In this document: piece by piece, positions 55,095-63,767 of the stretch
Position numbering within the stretch: the stretch's first letter is position 1
How the letters are laid out: the number at the start of each line of letters is the position of its first letter
Assembly (NCBI GenBank): GCA_029262065.1
Contig: JAJDAC010000005.1
Coordinates: forward strand, 104,708-168,707
Reading direction: 5' to 3'
Source of the DNA: Candidatus Krumholzibacteriota bacterium
Lineage (GTDB): Bacteria; Krumholzibacteriota; Krumholzibacteriia; JAJRXK01
DNA: 64,000 nucleotides
Program-made: the position numbers and the translations under genes
Notes under the pieces: generated by a model
The model's input: the letters and a program-made list of their open reading frames with translations, nothing else
Told to the model about the DNA's origin: nothing
The model's database searches: none

Positions 55095-55210
55095 AGAAGC
55101 AGCCAGAGGTCGCCTCGAGCCCCGAGGCGATTGATTAACGGGCGCGTCGGCCGCGGTTTGGGCGAGTTGCGCGAGGCGGCGGGGCCAGGTGAGGCGGTCG
55201 GGGAGGGGGG
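55095..55210 (-). pseudogene. Relic of the sigma factor gene, 5' part
   Basis: The minus strand reads PDRLTWPRRLAQLAQTAADA, nearly identical to residues 8-27 of the sigma factor at 50233-50958 (PDRLTWPRHLAQLAQTAADA). After a frameshift the reading continues ARGDLWLLL in another frame, which is also in the intact gene. At the DNA level the similarity spans roughly 115 bases with small insertions, and it ends abruptly at both sides. It lies directly behind the stop of 55213-56382. Confidence 0.7.
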
Positions 55211-55212
55211 CG

Positions 55213-56382
55213 TTACCACTCCTCTTGAAACCCAAACGATTTGGACAGTTCGATGATGGCTCTGGCGGCCTTGAGTAGCCCGTTGGGAACTCTATTGTCT
55301 GCACCGGCAAACCACACCTCGTGGTCCATGTCGCCGAACTTGAGTCGAATCGCGTAGCCCTCGAACCACAGCGGAGGCCCGTCTTGCACGATGAGCGACA
55401 CGTGCGGGTTATCTCCGTGCACGTTGTAGCTGGACAGTCGACGCGGTTCGTATTCGTATCTCTTGGGAAGCGAGAAGAAGTCGGCGTCCAACAGCATCGC
55501 AATGATCCTGTAGAGGTCCCGGGTGAAGACCTGTCCCTGCTTCCCGCTGGGAGCATCTGTGTTCTGCATTTCGAGTGCGGCAGTCATGGCCCCGGTACTA
55601 TCGATTTCGTATTGATAGGTTGAGTCGCGAGTTTTTCTGCCGTGGGACAACCAGAGATGTGCGCTGTCCACGGGGACCCGATTCACCCTCGGTGGAGCGT
55701 TCGCCAGGCTTTGCATATCGGACCGAATTATCGCGAGTGACTCCGAAGCGTCGCCGATGGTTCGGATCGTACGTTCGATCTCGCTCATCTGGACGTTCCG
55801 GGGATCTTGATCAACGATCTGGTCCCAAAATCCGTCTGGGAAAGTCCCTTTTGTAACGATCTGGGCTTCCATGTCAGCGGATACGTGTATGAGCCTCGCA
55901 AGGCCCAGGTGGTCCGGGAACTCAAGCCAAGCCGGATCTGTGTTCGAAGCCGGTCGGCGCCTGAGTACCGCGACAATACGATCGCCTGGATGGAGGAGCG
56001 CTTGCCAATCCCTTACCAAGTTGTGAGCGAAGCCGCCTTTCTTGCGCCTCCAAATTCCCTGCTGCAACCACACATAGGCGACATCCGGTAACGATCCGTA
56101 AAGAACCTCGCTTGGTACGATCTCGATTTCGGTAATGGCCTCATAGTACCCGAAGGGGCCGGGAACATTGCGCACGTTCCTGACGTCCACGTCGGCAACG
56201 ACTATCTCATAGCCGATTACTTCGTGGTTTTTGACCGAACGCTTTACCCCCTGGGCCCATTCGTTCGCGGTCCGAGGTTCCGGCCCGAAGGGGGGATCGC
56301 TTGCCAAGAGAGGTTGCGGACTGTTCAGTGTCCATAGGATGGCGAGGAGCAAAGCGCTGGCGAGTCTTGCTCTAGAGTCCAC
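55213..56382 (-). CDS. Exported protein, unknown function
   Basis: 389 residues from GTG 56382, with GGAGG seven bases upstream. The signal is RLASALLLAILWTLNSPQPLLA. Three motif-poor parts follow: a strand-rich N-terminal half (YEIVVADVDVRNVRNVPG, GYYEAITEIEIVPSEVLYG) with a basic helix, and a C-terminal half with STYQYEIDSTGAMTAALEMQ and KFGDMDHEVWFAGADNRVPN. No family was recognised. Its GTG lies inside the end of 56372-56932 (overlap of 11 bases), so the two are co-translated; both are exported and their functions may be linked. Confidence 0.7.
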   Translation of the reverse strand: MDSRARLASALLLAILWTLNSPQPLLASDPPFGPEPRTANEWAQGVKRSVKNHEVIGYEIVVADVDVRNVRNVPGPFGYYEAITEIEIVPSEVLYGSLPDVAYVWLQQGIWRRKKGGFAHNLVRDWQALLHPGDRIVAVLRRRPASNTDPAWLEFPDHLGLARLIHVSADMEAQIVTKGTFPDGFWDQIVDQDPRNVQMSEIERTIRTIGDASESLAIIRSDMQSLANAPPRVNRVPVDSAHLWLSHGRKTRDSTYQYEIDSTGAMTAALEMQNTDAPSGKQGQVFTRDLYRIIAMLLDADFFSLPKRYEYEPRRLSSYNVHGDNPHVSLIVQDGPPLWFEGYAIRLKFGDMDHEVWFAGADNRVPNGLLKAARAIIELSKSFGFQEEW

Positions 56383-56932
56383 TGAAAGCCTCCAGTTCGT
56401 GACGCAGTTCTGAGACGAACGAAGCTCGGTCTACATTTGGAGATCGGCAGATACCCACGGTCAACATGCAGAGGTGGTAATCCGTCGCAAACGACTCGGA
56501 GATTCGTTCCCATTTGGTGCATTCGGGGAACAACTTACACATCTTGCGCTGAACGATCACGGGACCGTACGCCTGGCTAAGTTCGCGTGCACCTGTGTAG
56601 ATTTTTGCAAAGTCCTCTGCAAACTCGAGCGTTGCGGCGCAGCCAACGGCGCCTGGCGTTGCGAGTCGACGGTGTGCTCGTATCAGTAGTTCGTCCCGGG
56701 TGATCCCTGAAATGTCTTGCAGTTCCTCTGGATCCACGAACTCGGGGCAATCGAGAACCTCGAAGAAGATCGCGCTCGTTTCGGGGTTCCAGTAGAGGCC
56801 GAGCATGGCCGCTGGGTTGGTTCGTACGGCGGCAAGTTCACAGTACTCTTCCGGGTCTGATCTGGCGCAACCGACCACCAAGCTCATTATAGCAACTGCT
56901 GCAATCCAATGATGTCTGGAAGATGCCCTCAT
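56372..56932 (-). CDS. Small lipoprotein, Cys-rich, unknown function
   Basis: 186 residues from ATG 56932; there is no good ribosome site. HHWIAAVAIMSLVVGC is a lipoprotein signal with Cys near residue 22, followed by ARSDPEEYC. At least seven cysteines are spread through the mature part (EYCELAA, VLDCPEF, GCAATLEF, RKMCKLFPEC, YHLCMLTVGIC), suggesting disulfides in the periplasm. The downstream gene's start overlaps its end by 11 bases. No family recognised. Confidence 0.65.
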   Translation of the reverse strand: MRASSRHHWIAAVAIMSLVVGCARSDPEEYCELAAVRTNPAAMLGLYWNPETSAIFFEVLDCPEFVDPEELQDISGITRDELLIRAHRRLATPGAVGCAATLEFAEDFAKIYTGARELSQAYGPVIVQRKMCKLFPECTKWERISESFATDYHLCMLTVGICRSPNVDRASFVSELRHELEAFSGL

Positions 56933-57100
56933 GAGTTCGACTTCGTTGTCAATCTGTAGAACAGGTGATGAAACAAACACCCTTGCCAATCTAAGCTCGT
57001 GGCGGGTGGCGAGACAAGGGGTCCGCCTCTGACGGCCAAGCGCTTTCCGTTGCGAAGTCCCTGTGTCGGAACTCGATTGGTGTTCGATGATGGAGTCGAT

Positions 57101-58030
57101 TTACCGCGGTAGCGCATCACCAGACTCACGAAGTAGCGTGGCCTTGACGACCGGCTCTCCCGAGTTGTTTGGGGGCGCAGACGAGTCTACCCGAACCAGC
57201 CAGGTATGGTCGAACATGCAACCCGCGATGCAATCTCCCCAGGAAACCGTGAACTCAAGTTCGATCGGTTCGTAGAGGTCTGGCCCTTTCCAACGGGAGT
57301 TGACCGAGATGCGATTCCCAAGCTCGCCGAACATTTCTCCCGAACGGCGGGCGGGCCTGATGGGCGCAATGGCTTCAAGGTCCGTGCTATCTGTCAGGGC
57401 CTTGGCCAGAAACACAGTGTCCCGGGGACGGTTGCACGTGAAGCTCACGCGCGCCTTGTAGCCGTGGAGCTCGTCCAACACGATGCTTACCGAATCCACC
57501 TGCAGACGACGGAGTTGCTGTGCGAGCGGGCTTTCGTTCCAGTCTGAACGTGAGATTCTTTCCCCATACCGGGTATCGAAGGTAGTCGTTGTAGAGAGCC
57601 GCAAAGTCATTTCCTGCCCATTCTCATAGAACGTGCGTGAGACAGTCTCGGTTCGTCGAGCGCAGCCCTCGAGAGTCTCGGATAGCTTCAGAATGCGCTG
57701 AACGAGCTCGAAGTTTGTTGCGTTCATGAGCTCGTGATCCTCAGACGTTATTATCGCCGAGAACCGGGGGTCCAGCAGCGGGTCGTCCACATAGCTCTTC
57801 GATTGCAGAGTGATCTTGGCGAGATGGGGATCGAGTCGCCTAGCGGCTTGCAAGGCTCTGTGCATGAGCGTGACTTCTCGAGAAAGAACAGTGAGATCCT
57901 TCTGATGCTCCGGGTCGAAGTGATCGACAGCCAGAACGAACGAGATCCATCCATCGTCTGGGTGTATTGACCCTGCTTCGAGGACTAGTGAAATGGCTAG
58001 GACGTAGGCAATCGCCACAAGAAACCTCAT
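57101..58030 (-). CDS. Exported protein, unknown function
   Basis: 309 residues from ATG 58030; the frame extends upstream to 58156 without a leader. The signal is MRFLVAIAYVLAISLVLEAG. The mature part is mixed: an early helical stretch (LTVLSREVTLMHRALQAARR), strand-rich segments (TLRLSTTTTFDTRYGERISR) and a final Trp/Cys-containing strand (ELEFTVSWGDCIAGCMFDHT). No match to a known family. It lies 67 bases after 58098-59318 on the same strand, which suggests one transcript. Confidence 0.62.
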   Translation of the reverse strand: MRFLVAIAYVLAISLVLEAGSIHPDDGWISFVLAVDHFDPEHQKDLTVLSREVTLMHRALQAARRLDPHLAKITLQSKSYVDDPLLDPRFSAIITSEDHELMNATNFELVQRILKLSETLEGCARRTETVSRTFYENGQEMTLRLSTTTTFDTRYGERISRSDWNESPLAQQLRRLQVDSVSIVLDELHGYKARVSFTCNRPRDTVFLAKALTDSTDLEAIAPIRPARRSGEMFGELGNRISVNSRWKGPDLYEPIELEFTVSWGDCIAGCMFDHTWLVRVDSSAPPNNSGEPVVKATLLRESGDALPR

Positions 58031-58097
58031 GTCGAGCGAGTGGATGTGCCCCAAGAGAAAGGGTTCGCCGGAACCGTCGATCGCACTCGGTAGCCGG

Positions 58098-59318
58098 TCA
58101 GCGCCAGCTCCGAAAGATATCGATACGAACGCTTCTGCTGACTTTGCCGTCACCATTCATTCGCATCAGGCGTGGAAACAATCTCTCGGCGCTGGTGTTC
58201 TCAAGGTGATGGCGACCGTGGCATAGCGCGAGCAGACGCTCATCATGAAGGTGCGGGAGAGCCTCTATGACATCGTCCACGCGGGGGTCCAGGTGCGCAC
58301 CGCTCAATTGGAGTAGCAGATTCAATGCAGCCTCACGCGTCGAAGGTGACCCACCAACGGCAGCACTGAACGCGGCGTTGAAGTCCTGTTCGCGCGAAAT
58401 GCGCAGCGTGCGAACGTCCATGGAACACAGATGGTTTTCCCACCGGCCAAGGATTCGGTGCGGTGCTGAAGCATCGAACACGGGGAACAGGCCGAAGAAC
58501 GGGGGGAGTTCGCGCTTTGCTACTGTTGCACCGGTTTCATCGACCAGTTCCAGCAATGGGTCGGAGGCCACGAATAGGAGAAAGCCCTGATTACGGCTAC
58601 TCACGACAAGGAATCTATGTTGCCCGGGAACGGGAATGACCGACACACTACTCCGGCCGTACGAACGACGAAACCTCTCCTTCCCCGTACCATCCGTAAC
58701 CACTATCCAACGCTGTTCTTCTTCGCCTGGCGAGGCTGAAATGAAGGACCACACGAAACTGTCGTCGCCGTCGGCAAACCCAACAACACCTCTTCCAGTG
58801 TAACTGCCGAACCAGAATCTTCTTCCACCGGGAGCACTCCAGTCGATGGTGTTCAGCACCCCACCCGACAGGCCGACAAACCGAACAGCAGCTCTTGCGT
58901 TGCTACTGGTGAACTCGGATCGGGGCCCGCTGTAGAGAGCTGTTACGCCGTTGCTTGCCACATGAGACTTGTCAGCGTACGCGCCCTCGTGGATCCACAG
59001 CAGTGCTCCCGCAGAATCCACGAGAGCCACGGACTTGCCCCACTGGCGGCTTCCGACCAAGGCGAAGGCGCCGTTGGGGGAGACACGGGACTTGACCCCC
59101 ACCCCGCAGCGGTATCCCGGCGTGGTGTCGACGTCGAGGTCGGTATTGTCGACCAGGAACTGGAGGGCTTCTTGGGAGAGGGATCTGCGGGTGGCCCCGG
59201 AGGCCATGGCTTGAGAGGCAGACTGGAATTCCTGGCTCTCTGCTGTTGCGAGCGTGGGAAGTATCAGCAACGCACAGATCACCCCGTGCGTCACGATCCT
59301 CGCAGATAGGTTGTTCAT
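58098..59318 (-). CDS. Exported propeller-like protein with helical C-terminus
   Basis: 406 residues from ATG 59318 (MNNLSARIVTHGVICALLIL). A signal peptide ends about PTLATA. The region following (VSPNGAFALVGSRQWGKSVA, LVDSAGALLWIHEGAYADKS) resembles WD40/PQQ-like propeller blades with a PNG turn, and the last 90 residues (AALNLLLQLSGAHLDPRVDD, VIEALPHLHDERLLALCHGR) look like HEAT-type helices. Function is unknown. It may be a periplasmic scaffold or sensor; nothing catalytic was seen. Confidence 0.65.
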   Translation of the reverse strand: MNNLSARIVTHGVICALLILPTLATAESQEFQSASQAMASGATRRSLSQEALQFLVDNTDLDVDTTPGYRCGVGVKSRVSPNGAFALVGSRQWGKSVALVDSAGALLWIHEGAYADKSHVASNGVTALYSGPRSEFTSSNARAAVRFVGLSGGVLNTIDWSAPGGRRFWFGSYTGRGVVGFADGDDSFVWSFISASPGEEEQRWIVVTDGTGKERFRRSYGRSSVSVIPVPGQHRFLVVSSRNQGFLLFVASDPLLELVDETGATVAKRELPPFFGLFPVFDASAPHRILGRWENHLCSMDVRTLRISREQDFNAAFSAAVGGSPSTREAALNLLLQLSGAHLDPRVDDVIEALPHLHDERLLALCHGRHHLENTSAERLFPRLMRMNGDGKVSRSVRIDIFRSWR

Positions 59319-59442
59319 TGGGCTTTGGCCAATCGCCTGTGGGCCTCCCGGCTGCTCATAACATACGGATGCTACGCGCCAAACTCCAACCCGACCAGCC
59401 GCCGCTGAACACCCAGCCGGTGATGGCACATTTCGCGCAGAC

Positions 59443-60369
59443 TCACTCAACCAAGATCTCGCACGACGCGGCCAGGTCTACCGTGGGCACCAGTCGAAGT
59501 CGTTCGGAGAGTGCGGGCGGAACCGGACCGGGGTATGGCCACCCCGCCCACTTGCGTACGTCCAGTTCGTTCATGCGGAAATGAACGGTGATCGTGTAGC
59601 TGCCGGGTGCGGGGATCTCGCGAACAAACCATCGCAGAGGAACCGTGGGCGTTGAACGAAGGAACAGCGTATCGCCCGGCGGAAACGAACGGAGGTCGTC
59701 CTCGGCGATGGGGTTCATGTTTCCGCAGAAGCTGGTGGGTCGTGTGGCTTCGGCGCCGCCGGCAGGACCTTCGATCTCGATCTCGAAATCGGGATAGCGG
59801 TAGCCGCCGCCGGATCCGTCCAAAAGGCGCGGCAGTAGCACGGTCTGGGGACCGTCATTGCGGATCGCAATCCACAGATCGATGTCGTCGCCTCGACGGT
59901 ATTGTTTCTGCCCGGTGGAGACTGAAAGCCGAAGGTCGAGCTCGTGGTAGTTCACGTCGGCACCCAGCGATTCAGCGGCCGCTTCGGCTTCGCTCAACAC
60001 AATGCCGCGCTTGGTTAACGCCAGGTCGACCCGTGTATCTCTTCCAGCCGTGACACGAATCGAATCGACGTCGACAGCGGCGTATCCTAGATAGAGGCAG
60101 CGCAGATTGTACGTGCCGGCGGGTGCCGACATTTCGAAGTGTCCGTCCGTGGAAGTCATGGCTCCGCACTGCGTGTTGCCCTTGGATTCGGTGGCGACCA
60201 AGTTTACGTATCCAAGCGGACTGCCTAGCTCCTCGCCAGTAACGCGGCCGACGATGCGGCCGGTTGGGCTGGCGCTCTCAGGCAAGCCGTCGTTTGGCGG
60301 CTCTTGTCCGTGGGCCAGCGATGACAGAGTGGCGACGAGGGTGAGAAAGAGTGGGCAAAAGCGGCGCAC
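59443..60369 (-). CDS. Exported protein with carboxypeptidase-regulatory-like domain
   Basis: 308 residues from GTG 60369 (GAGAG eight bases upstream), giving the signal VRRFCPLFLTLVATLSSLAH; the longer frame to 60480 has no leader. Residues about 30-115 form a carboxypeptidase-regulatory-like beta sandwich (GRIVGRVTGEELGSPLGYVN, STDGHFEMSAPAGTYNLRCL, GYAAVDVDSIRVTAGRDTRV), the fold also found at the front of TonB-dependent receptors. The C-terminal half holds Ig-like strands (DLWIAIRNDGPQTVLLPRLL, WFVREIPAPGSYTITVHFRM). It likely binds to another exported protein or glycan. Confidence 0.75.
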   Translation of the reverse strand: MRRFCPLFLTLVATLSSLAHGQEPPNDGLPESASPTGRIVGRVTGEELGSPLGYVNLVATESKGNTQCGAMTSTDGHFEMSAPAGTYNLRCLYLGYAAVDVDSIRVTAGRDTRVDLALTKRGIVLSEAEAAAESLGADVNYHELDLRLSVSTGQKQYRRGDDIDLWIAIRNDGPQTVLLPRLLDGSGGGYRYPDFEIEIEGPAGGAEATRPTSFCGNMNPIAEDDLRSFPPGDTLFLRSTPTVPLRWFVREIPAPGSYTITVHFRMNELDVRKWAGWPYPGPVPPALSERLRLVPTVDLAASCEILVE

Positions 60370-60535
60370 AGTGGACTCTCTAGGCGCGGGGCGAAGTGAC
60401 GCGGTATATGGGTAACGTACGGATGAGTGGAGACTCGGGGCAACCCAGTGGGTTAGTTGACTGTCAATCGGCTGATACATACCTTCACATCACGGCAATC
60501 CGTGTTCCGGTGGACGTTCTAGTTTCCTTGCGCCC

Positions 60536-61417
60536 ATGGTATCGATCGAGGTTGCTTCTTTGCTCAGAGTCATACCCACGTTCTTTGCTGGTGCATTCGT
60601 CCTTGCGCCTCTCTCCATCTTTGGGCCTGAGTCTGCATCCGCTGCGAGCGGTCAAGGTTCCGCCTTGTTGGCAACGGAGTCGCGTCGGTTTGACGCGGAA
60701 ACCTCCGAAGCCGTGATGGCAGATAATAGGGGGCGCGGGTACGAGTCGGCTACCTATGAGGTTGACAGTGGAACATTGATCGTCAACGGCAACTTCATAG
60801 AAAAGCCCTACACGATCGAACAGACGGAAGTCGGAGAGATCTGGATCAATGACATCCTAGCCTACCCTCTCGTCGAGCAGTTGCCACCACCAACCCAACT
60901 AGATCTTGAGATCCGAGATCTTCTTCGCTCTAGTAGAGCGAGCCTGGTCACGCACTATCGAAAGACCGGCAATTGGGACGAAGCAGTTGCTCTGTACGTT
61001 GCTCGACTCAGGGCCAGCCCAATCGTGCGCTGGGTTGATGTTCAATCTTCAAACGTTGTACACACTCTCGTTGTTGGCGCGGGGACCTCGTTCGGATTCT
61101 CTCTTGAAGAGTTCAAAGAGCATCTCGATAGGGGCGGGGCTACTCACAGTGATGGGCTCGTTCCTGATGACAGGCCTCCGCTGCCAACACGAAGCTATGT
61201 TAGCCGGCTAGAAAAGGGAGGGTGTCTAGCGGTCGGCGTGAATTACGCTACGTATCTTCCAGGCCGGGTCGAGTTCGTGAACAAACTGAGGGCGCTACAG
61301 GCGAGGGAGATTAGCCCCGATGAGCTATCGCGATCGCTTGGGTACGGATCTATGAGAGACTTGCTGGATCCAGCGCCGTTGATCCTGCGAGCGGGGAAGT
61401 CCTCCGACCAAGAGTGA
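60536..61417 (+). CDS. Exported protein, unknown function
   Basis: 293 residues from ATG 60536; no clear ribosome site. Hydrophobic stretch VIPTFFAGAFVLAPLSIFG followed by PESASA is a plausible signal peptide. The mature part has strands (YESATYEVDSGTLIVNGNFI, EQTEVGEIWINDILAYPLVE) and a long helical middle (EIRDLLRSSRASLVTHYRKT). No family recognised. It is divergent from the carboxypeptidase-regulatory-like gene, with 166 bases between the starts. Its composition is slightly poorer in GC than the rest of the window. Confidence 0.6.
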   Translation: MVSIEVASLLRVIPTFFAGAFVLAPLSIFGPESASAASGQGSALLATESRRFDAETSEAVMADNRGRGYESATYEVDSGTLIVNGNFIEKPYTIEQTEVGEIWINDILAYPLVEQLPPPTQLDLEIRDLLRSSRASLVTHYRKTGNWDEAVALYVARLRASPIVRWVDVQSSNVVHTLVVGAGTSFGFSLEEFKEHLDRGGATHSDGLVPDDRPPLPTRSYVSRLEKGGCLAVGVNYATYLPGRVEFVNKLRALQAREISPDELSRSLGYGSMRDLLDPAPLILRAGKSSDQE

Positions 61418-61498
61418 CCCGGGCATCGCGGACAGATGCCAACTATCCGGTGAGTGACCGGCGAATGACGACCGAATGGCTATCAGTCTGCGGCGGTG

Positions 61499-61530
61499 TC
61501 TCCTCGAGCCGATTCATCCTCGGGCGCGTC
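61499..61530. repeat. Short copy of the sigma factor 5' region
   Basis: ctcgagccgattcatcctcg and the following ggcgcgtcgg match 50857-50890 of the intact sigma gene, with about three changes. It lies on the same relative strand as the copy at 55095-55210 and is followed by the intergenic repeat at 61558. Too short to encode anything. Confidence 0.5.
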
Positions 61531-61557
61531 GGTGTGGGGCGTCCCGGTGAAGTAAAA

Positions 61558-61587
61558 GTTCACCCGGGTAACGCGTTGCGAAATATT
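61558..61587 (+). repeat. Intergenic repeat, copy 2 (cacccgggtaac..cgttgcga)
   Basis: tcacccgggtaacgcgttgc and gaaatat match the copy at 54035-54062, with changes at two or three positions. It lies 27 bases after the sigma-gene fragment. Confidence 0.45.
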
Positions 61588-61949
61588 TCGATAGAACAAT
61601 CGCGTGTCTGGGGTGGGACGAGAACAGTCAGATCATGTTCCTCATGCGCGCCAACATCGCCACGACCATGACGCTTGAGCGCAAGAGCGAGCTCAAGCCG
61701 GGGGAACGCTCCAAGTACGATTCGGCCAGTTCGCATCTGTGTCGGGGGACTGAGAGGGATCTCTGTTCGTGCTGGTTCAAGAGAGGCGATTCGCATGTTG
61801 AAGGCTCGCCAACCAACCCAACGGGACGTGTCTTGTCTGTTGACACTGAAACCACTGATTGAAGTACCATACGTGTTGGCCGTGGAAAGCGTGTTCTGCG
61901 CGCATTTGTGATCACGCACGTTGGCTTGAGCCAGGCCGGGGAGGCTTTC

Positions 61950-62705
61950 GTGAGGAGAATACTCCTACTACTCTTGTGGGTCATTCCGGCATGCTCTGGA
62001 GAAGTGGTCCGACTCGGACCAGACTCACTGCAGGTCCGACCTGACTTCATGAAGTCCTACGACAGAGTCATGGACTACAAAGCGCTGGGTGAGACGGGCG
62101 CTGCACTTGAAGCCTTGAGCCAGCTTGCGAGTGAAGTAGACATCATCTGGAAACAGCGGCGCGCGAAAACCCTGGACGACCTTGTACCCCCACTGGTTGC
62201 GGCGCAGAATGCGTCTTTTCGACACCAGGCGCGCGCGGGCCTCACGTCGGGTGAGTATCGCGATACCAAGTACAACTCTCCGGCCGCTACTGGTGAGAAC
62301 ATAGACTCGCACTATCAGATGAATGCGTGCGCCGATTGCCACAAGGCATCTGGGACATCAAGATCGCGAGTCATGGGGGCGGATTGGGACGGCTTCCACT
62401 TCATCTTCGGGTGGCAAGGCATCCCAGGTGTGCCTGTCGGGTGGAATACGCCCTACGATGAGCAGTGCGACTCGCCCAGCGCGTGTGTCAGCTCCCTGGA
62501 AGATGTCGCCGCTACCGCCGAGTATGTGGCGGCTATTGGTCGCGGCGACGTCTATCTGTGCTTCGTCGATGACGGTGAGATATACCCAGGAATAGCCGGC
62601 GGCCCACCGCCGGGCTGGATCACGACCTACTTCCGGAAGACAGATGGAAACACGCACATCCGCTCTGTCTTCTTCAAGAACGTTAGCGCTCCTCAACCGA
62701 GGTAG
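61950..62705 (+). CDS. Lipoprotein with a single heme-type CxxCH motif
   Basis: 251 residues from GTG 61950, supported by GGGGAGG six bases upstream. RRILLLLLWVIPAC is a lipoprotein signal with Cys15. A helical region follows (YKALGETGAALEALSQLASE). At residues 127-131 the sequence is CADCH (NACADCHKASG), the consensus for covalent attachment of heme c, but only one such motif is present and no obvious distal Met or His partner was identified. Further Cys pairs occur at about residues 165-190 (EQCDSPSACVSS). It may be a periplasmic cytochrome c domain or a Zn/Fe-binding protein. Next to orphan exported genes. Confidence 0.65.
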   Translation: MRRILLLLLWVIPACSGEVVRLGPDSLQVRPDFMKSYDRVMDYKALGETGAALEALSQLASEVDIIWKQRRAKTLDDLVPPLVAAQNASFRHQARAGLTSGEYRDTKYNSPAATGENIDSHYQMNACADCHKASGTSRSRVMGADWDGFHFIFGWQGIPGVPVGWNTPYDEQCDSPSACVSSLEDVAATAEYVAAIGRGDVYLCFVDDGEIYPGIAGGPPPGWITTYFRKTDGNTHIRSVFFKNVSAPQPR

Positions 62706-62855
62706 TGCTCAGTGATCAGACACCGTGGGCGCTCTATCTCTTCAACAAGAAGGTCTCCCGAAAGTCTCCGTCTCGGACTAGTCACTCGGGCGCGAGCGTC
62801 AGGCTGAGTGAGCAGCAGGCGTGCCCTGGATCCTGCAGTTTCTACATTGGTCGGA

Positions 62856-62990
62856 ATGAGAACTGCCTTGGGGGTCAGGTCATACCAGGAGTTACTGGCC
62901 CGAGGAAAGAAGCCACTCAAGGCAATGTTGGCGGTGATGCTGAAGGTGCTTCATGCGATCCACGGGATGTTTCAAGACAAATGGAGCTGA
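62856..62990 (+). pseudogene. IS110-family transposase C-terminal fragment
   Basis: The frame reads MRTALGVRSYQELLARGKKP and LKAMLAVMLKVLHAIHGMF, ending DKWS and a stop. Intact IS110/IS116/IS902 transposases end in a closely similar stretch (...yyxrLlarGK..k.Al.AvmRKLLvilhal...). The N-terminal DEDD catalytic domain and the Transposase_20 body are absent upstream, where the frame holds only about 16 codons of unrelated sequence. It is the tail of a decayed insertion. Confidence 0.65.
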
Positions 62991-63191
62991 AGCCCGACAG
63001 ACAAAACGCAATCGGCCGCTTTTGGGGTGCCCACTGAGTCGGGCGAAGTACGTACCTGCACTCACAATCTGTCCCATGACATCGCCTTGCTGAATTTTCC
63101 TCCCCAGCTCCTTCCGGTTTTTCCGCAGAACGTCGCACTAATTGGGTAGAGGGGCGACTACGCTGGCCCGCTAGTGGCTGCCCAATACTTC
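62991..63191. other. Intergenic region, nothing recognised
   Basis: About 200 bases between the transposase tail and the sigma factor stop. No motif, repeat or terminator was found. Confidence 0.4.
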
Positions 63192-63767
63192 TCAAGTGCC
63201 GTCGAGTTCGGCTAAGAGCCACATTCTGGCGAACGTCCAACGTTGTCTTACGGTGCGGTCAGATATAGCGAGCAGTGCCGCAATTTCAAGCTGGCGTAGG
63301 CCGCCGAAAATCCAAAGTTCGACGATCTCGTAGGCCTGTGCGTTGTGCTCTTTCAGGCGGTCCAAGGCCTCGTTCAGCTCTAGAAGGCCTATGTCATTGC
63401 CTAAGTCTGGTAGGTCGACAGTGAGTTCCACCCGAGTAAGATCGCCTCCGCGCTTTTTGCGGCCCCGGCTTCGAGCGTGATCCACCAAGATCTGTCTCAT
63501 GGCCCGAGCCGCGATGCCGAAGAAGTGAACCCGACTCGTGAGACGAAGTTGCTCTGCGTCGACAAGGCGAATATAGGCTTCGTTCACCAGCGCTGTTGGT
63601 TGAAGCGTATGCTCTCGCCTCTCATTGAACATCAGCGCCTGGGCTGTTCCTCGAAGCTCTCCGTAAACAGCCTCAAAGAGTTGGTTCATGCCATCGGACT
63701 GTTCGACCGAACCCTGTTCGATGGATTGGAGGATCGATGTGACCGTGAGGGAGTCGCGTCCATCCAT
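63192..63767 (-). CDS. ECF-family RNA polymerase sigma factor
   Basis: 191 residues from ATG 63767, with GAGAG upstream. Region 2 is MNQLFEAVYGELRGTAQALM, TLQPTALVNEAYIRLVDAEQ and HFFGIAARAMRQILVDHARS; region 4 is LEALDRLKEH-type helices and LRQLEIAALLAISDRTVRQR. It is the same Sigma70_ECF subgroup as 33123-33716 (TLQxTxLVxxAYxxLVD is shared). In this family a Ser/Thr kinase gene is usually beside it; the divergent gene at 63951 could be one but only 16 codons are visible. Confidence 0.9.
   Translation of the reverse strand: MDGRDSLTVTSILQSIEQGSVEQSDGMNQLFEAVYGELRGTAQALMFNERREHTLQPTALVNEAYIRLVDAEQLRLTSRVHFFGIAARAMRQILVDHARSRGRKKRGGDLTRVELTVDLPDLGNDIGLLELNEALDRLKEHNAQAYEIVELWIFGGLRQLEIAALLAISDRTVRQRWTFARMWLLAELDGT

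Larger units (their letters stand above)
61418..61949. other. 530-base intergenic region with gene fragments
   Basis: No complete gene was recognised. 61499-61530 repeats part of the sigma factor gene, and 61558-61587 is the second copy of the intergenic repeat described at 54035. From about 61575 one frame runs open (FDRTIACLGWDENSQIMFLM then RANIATTMTLERKSELKPGE) to 61862; it has no start, ribosome site or known motif and could be a relic. The end of the region (after about 61870) should contain the promoter of the next gene. Confidence 0.5.

Noticed and set aside
61575..61862. Open frame with an apparent helical protein in the intergenic region
   Set aside because: No start with a ribosome site and no known motif; kept only as a possible relic.
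62705..63037. 110-codon plus-strand frame after the CxxCH lipoprotein
   Set aside because: No motif; another frame of the same stretch gives the IS110 transposase tail.
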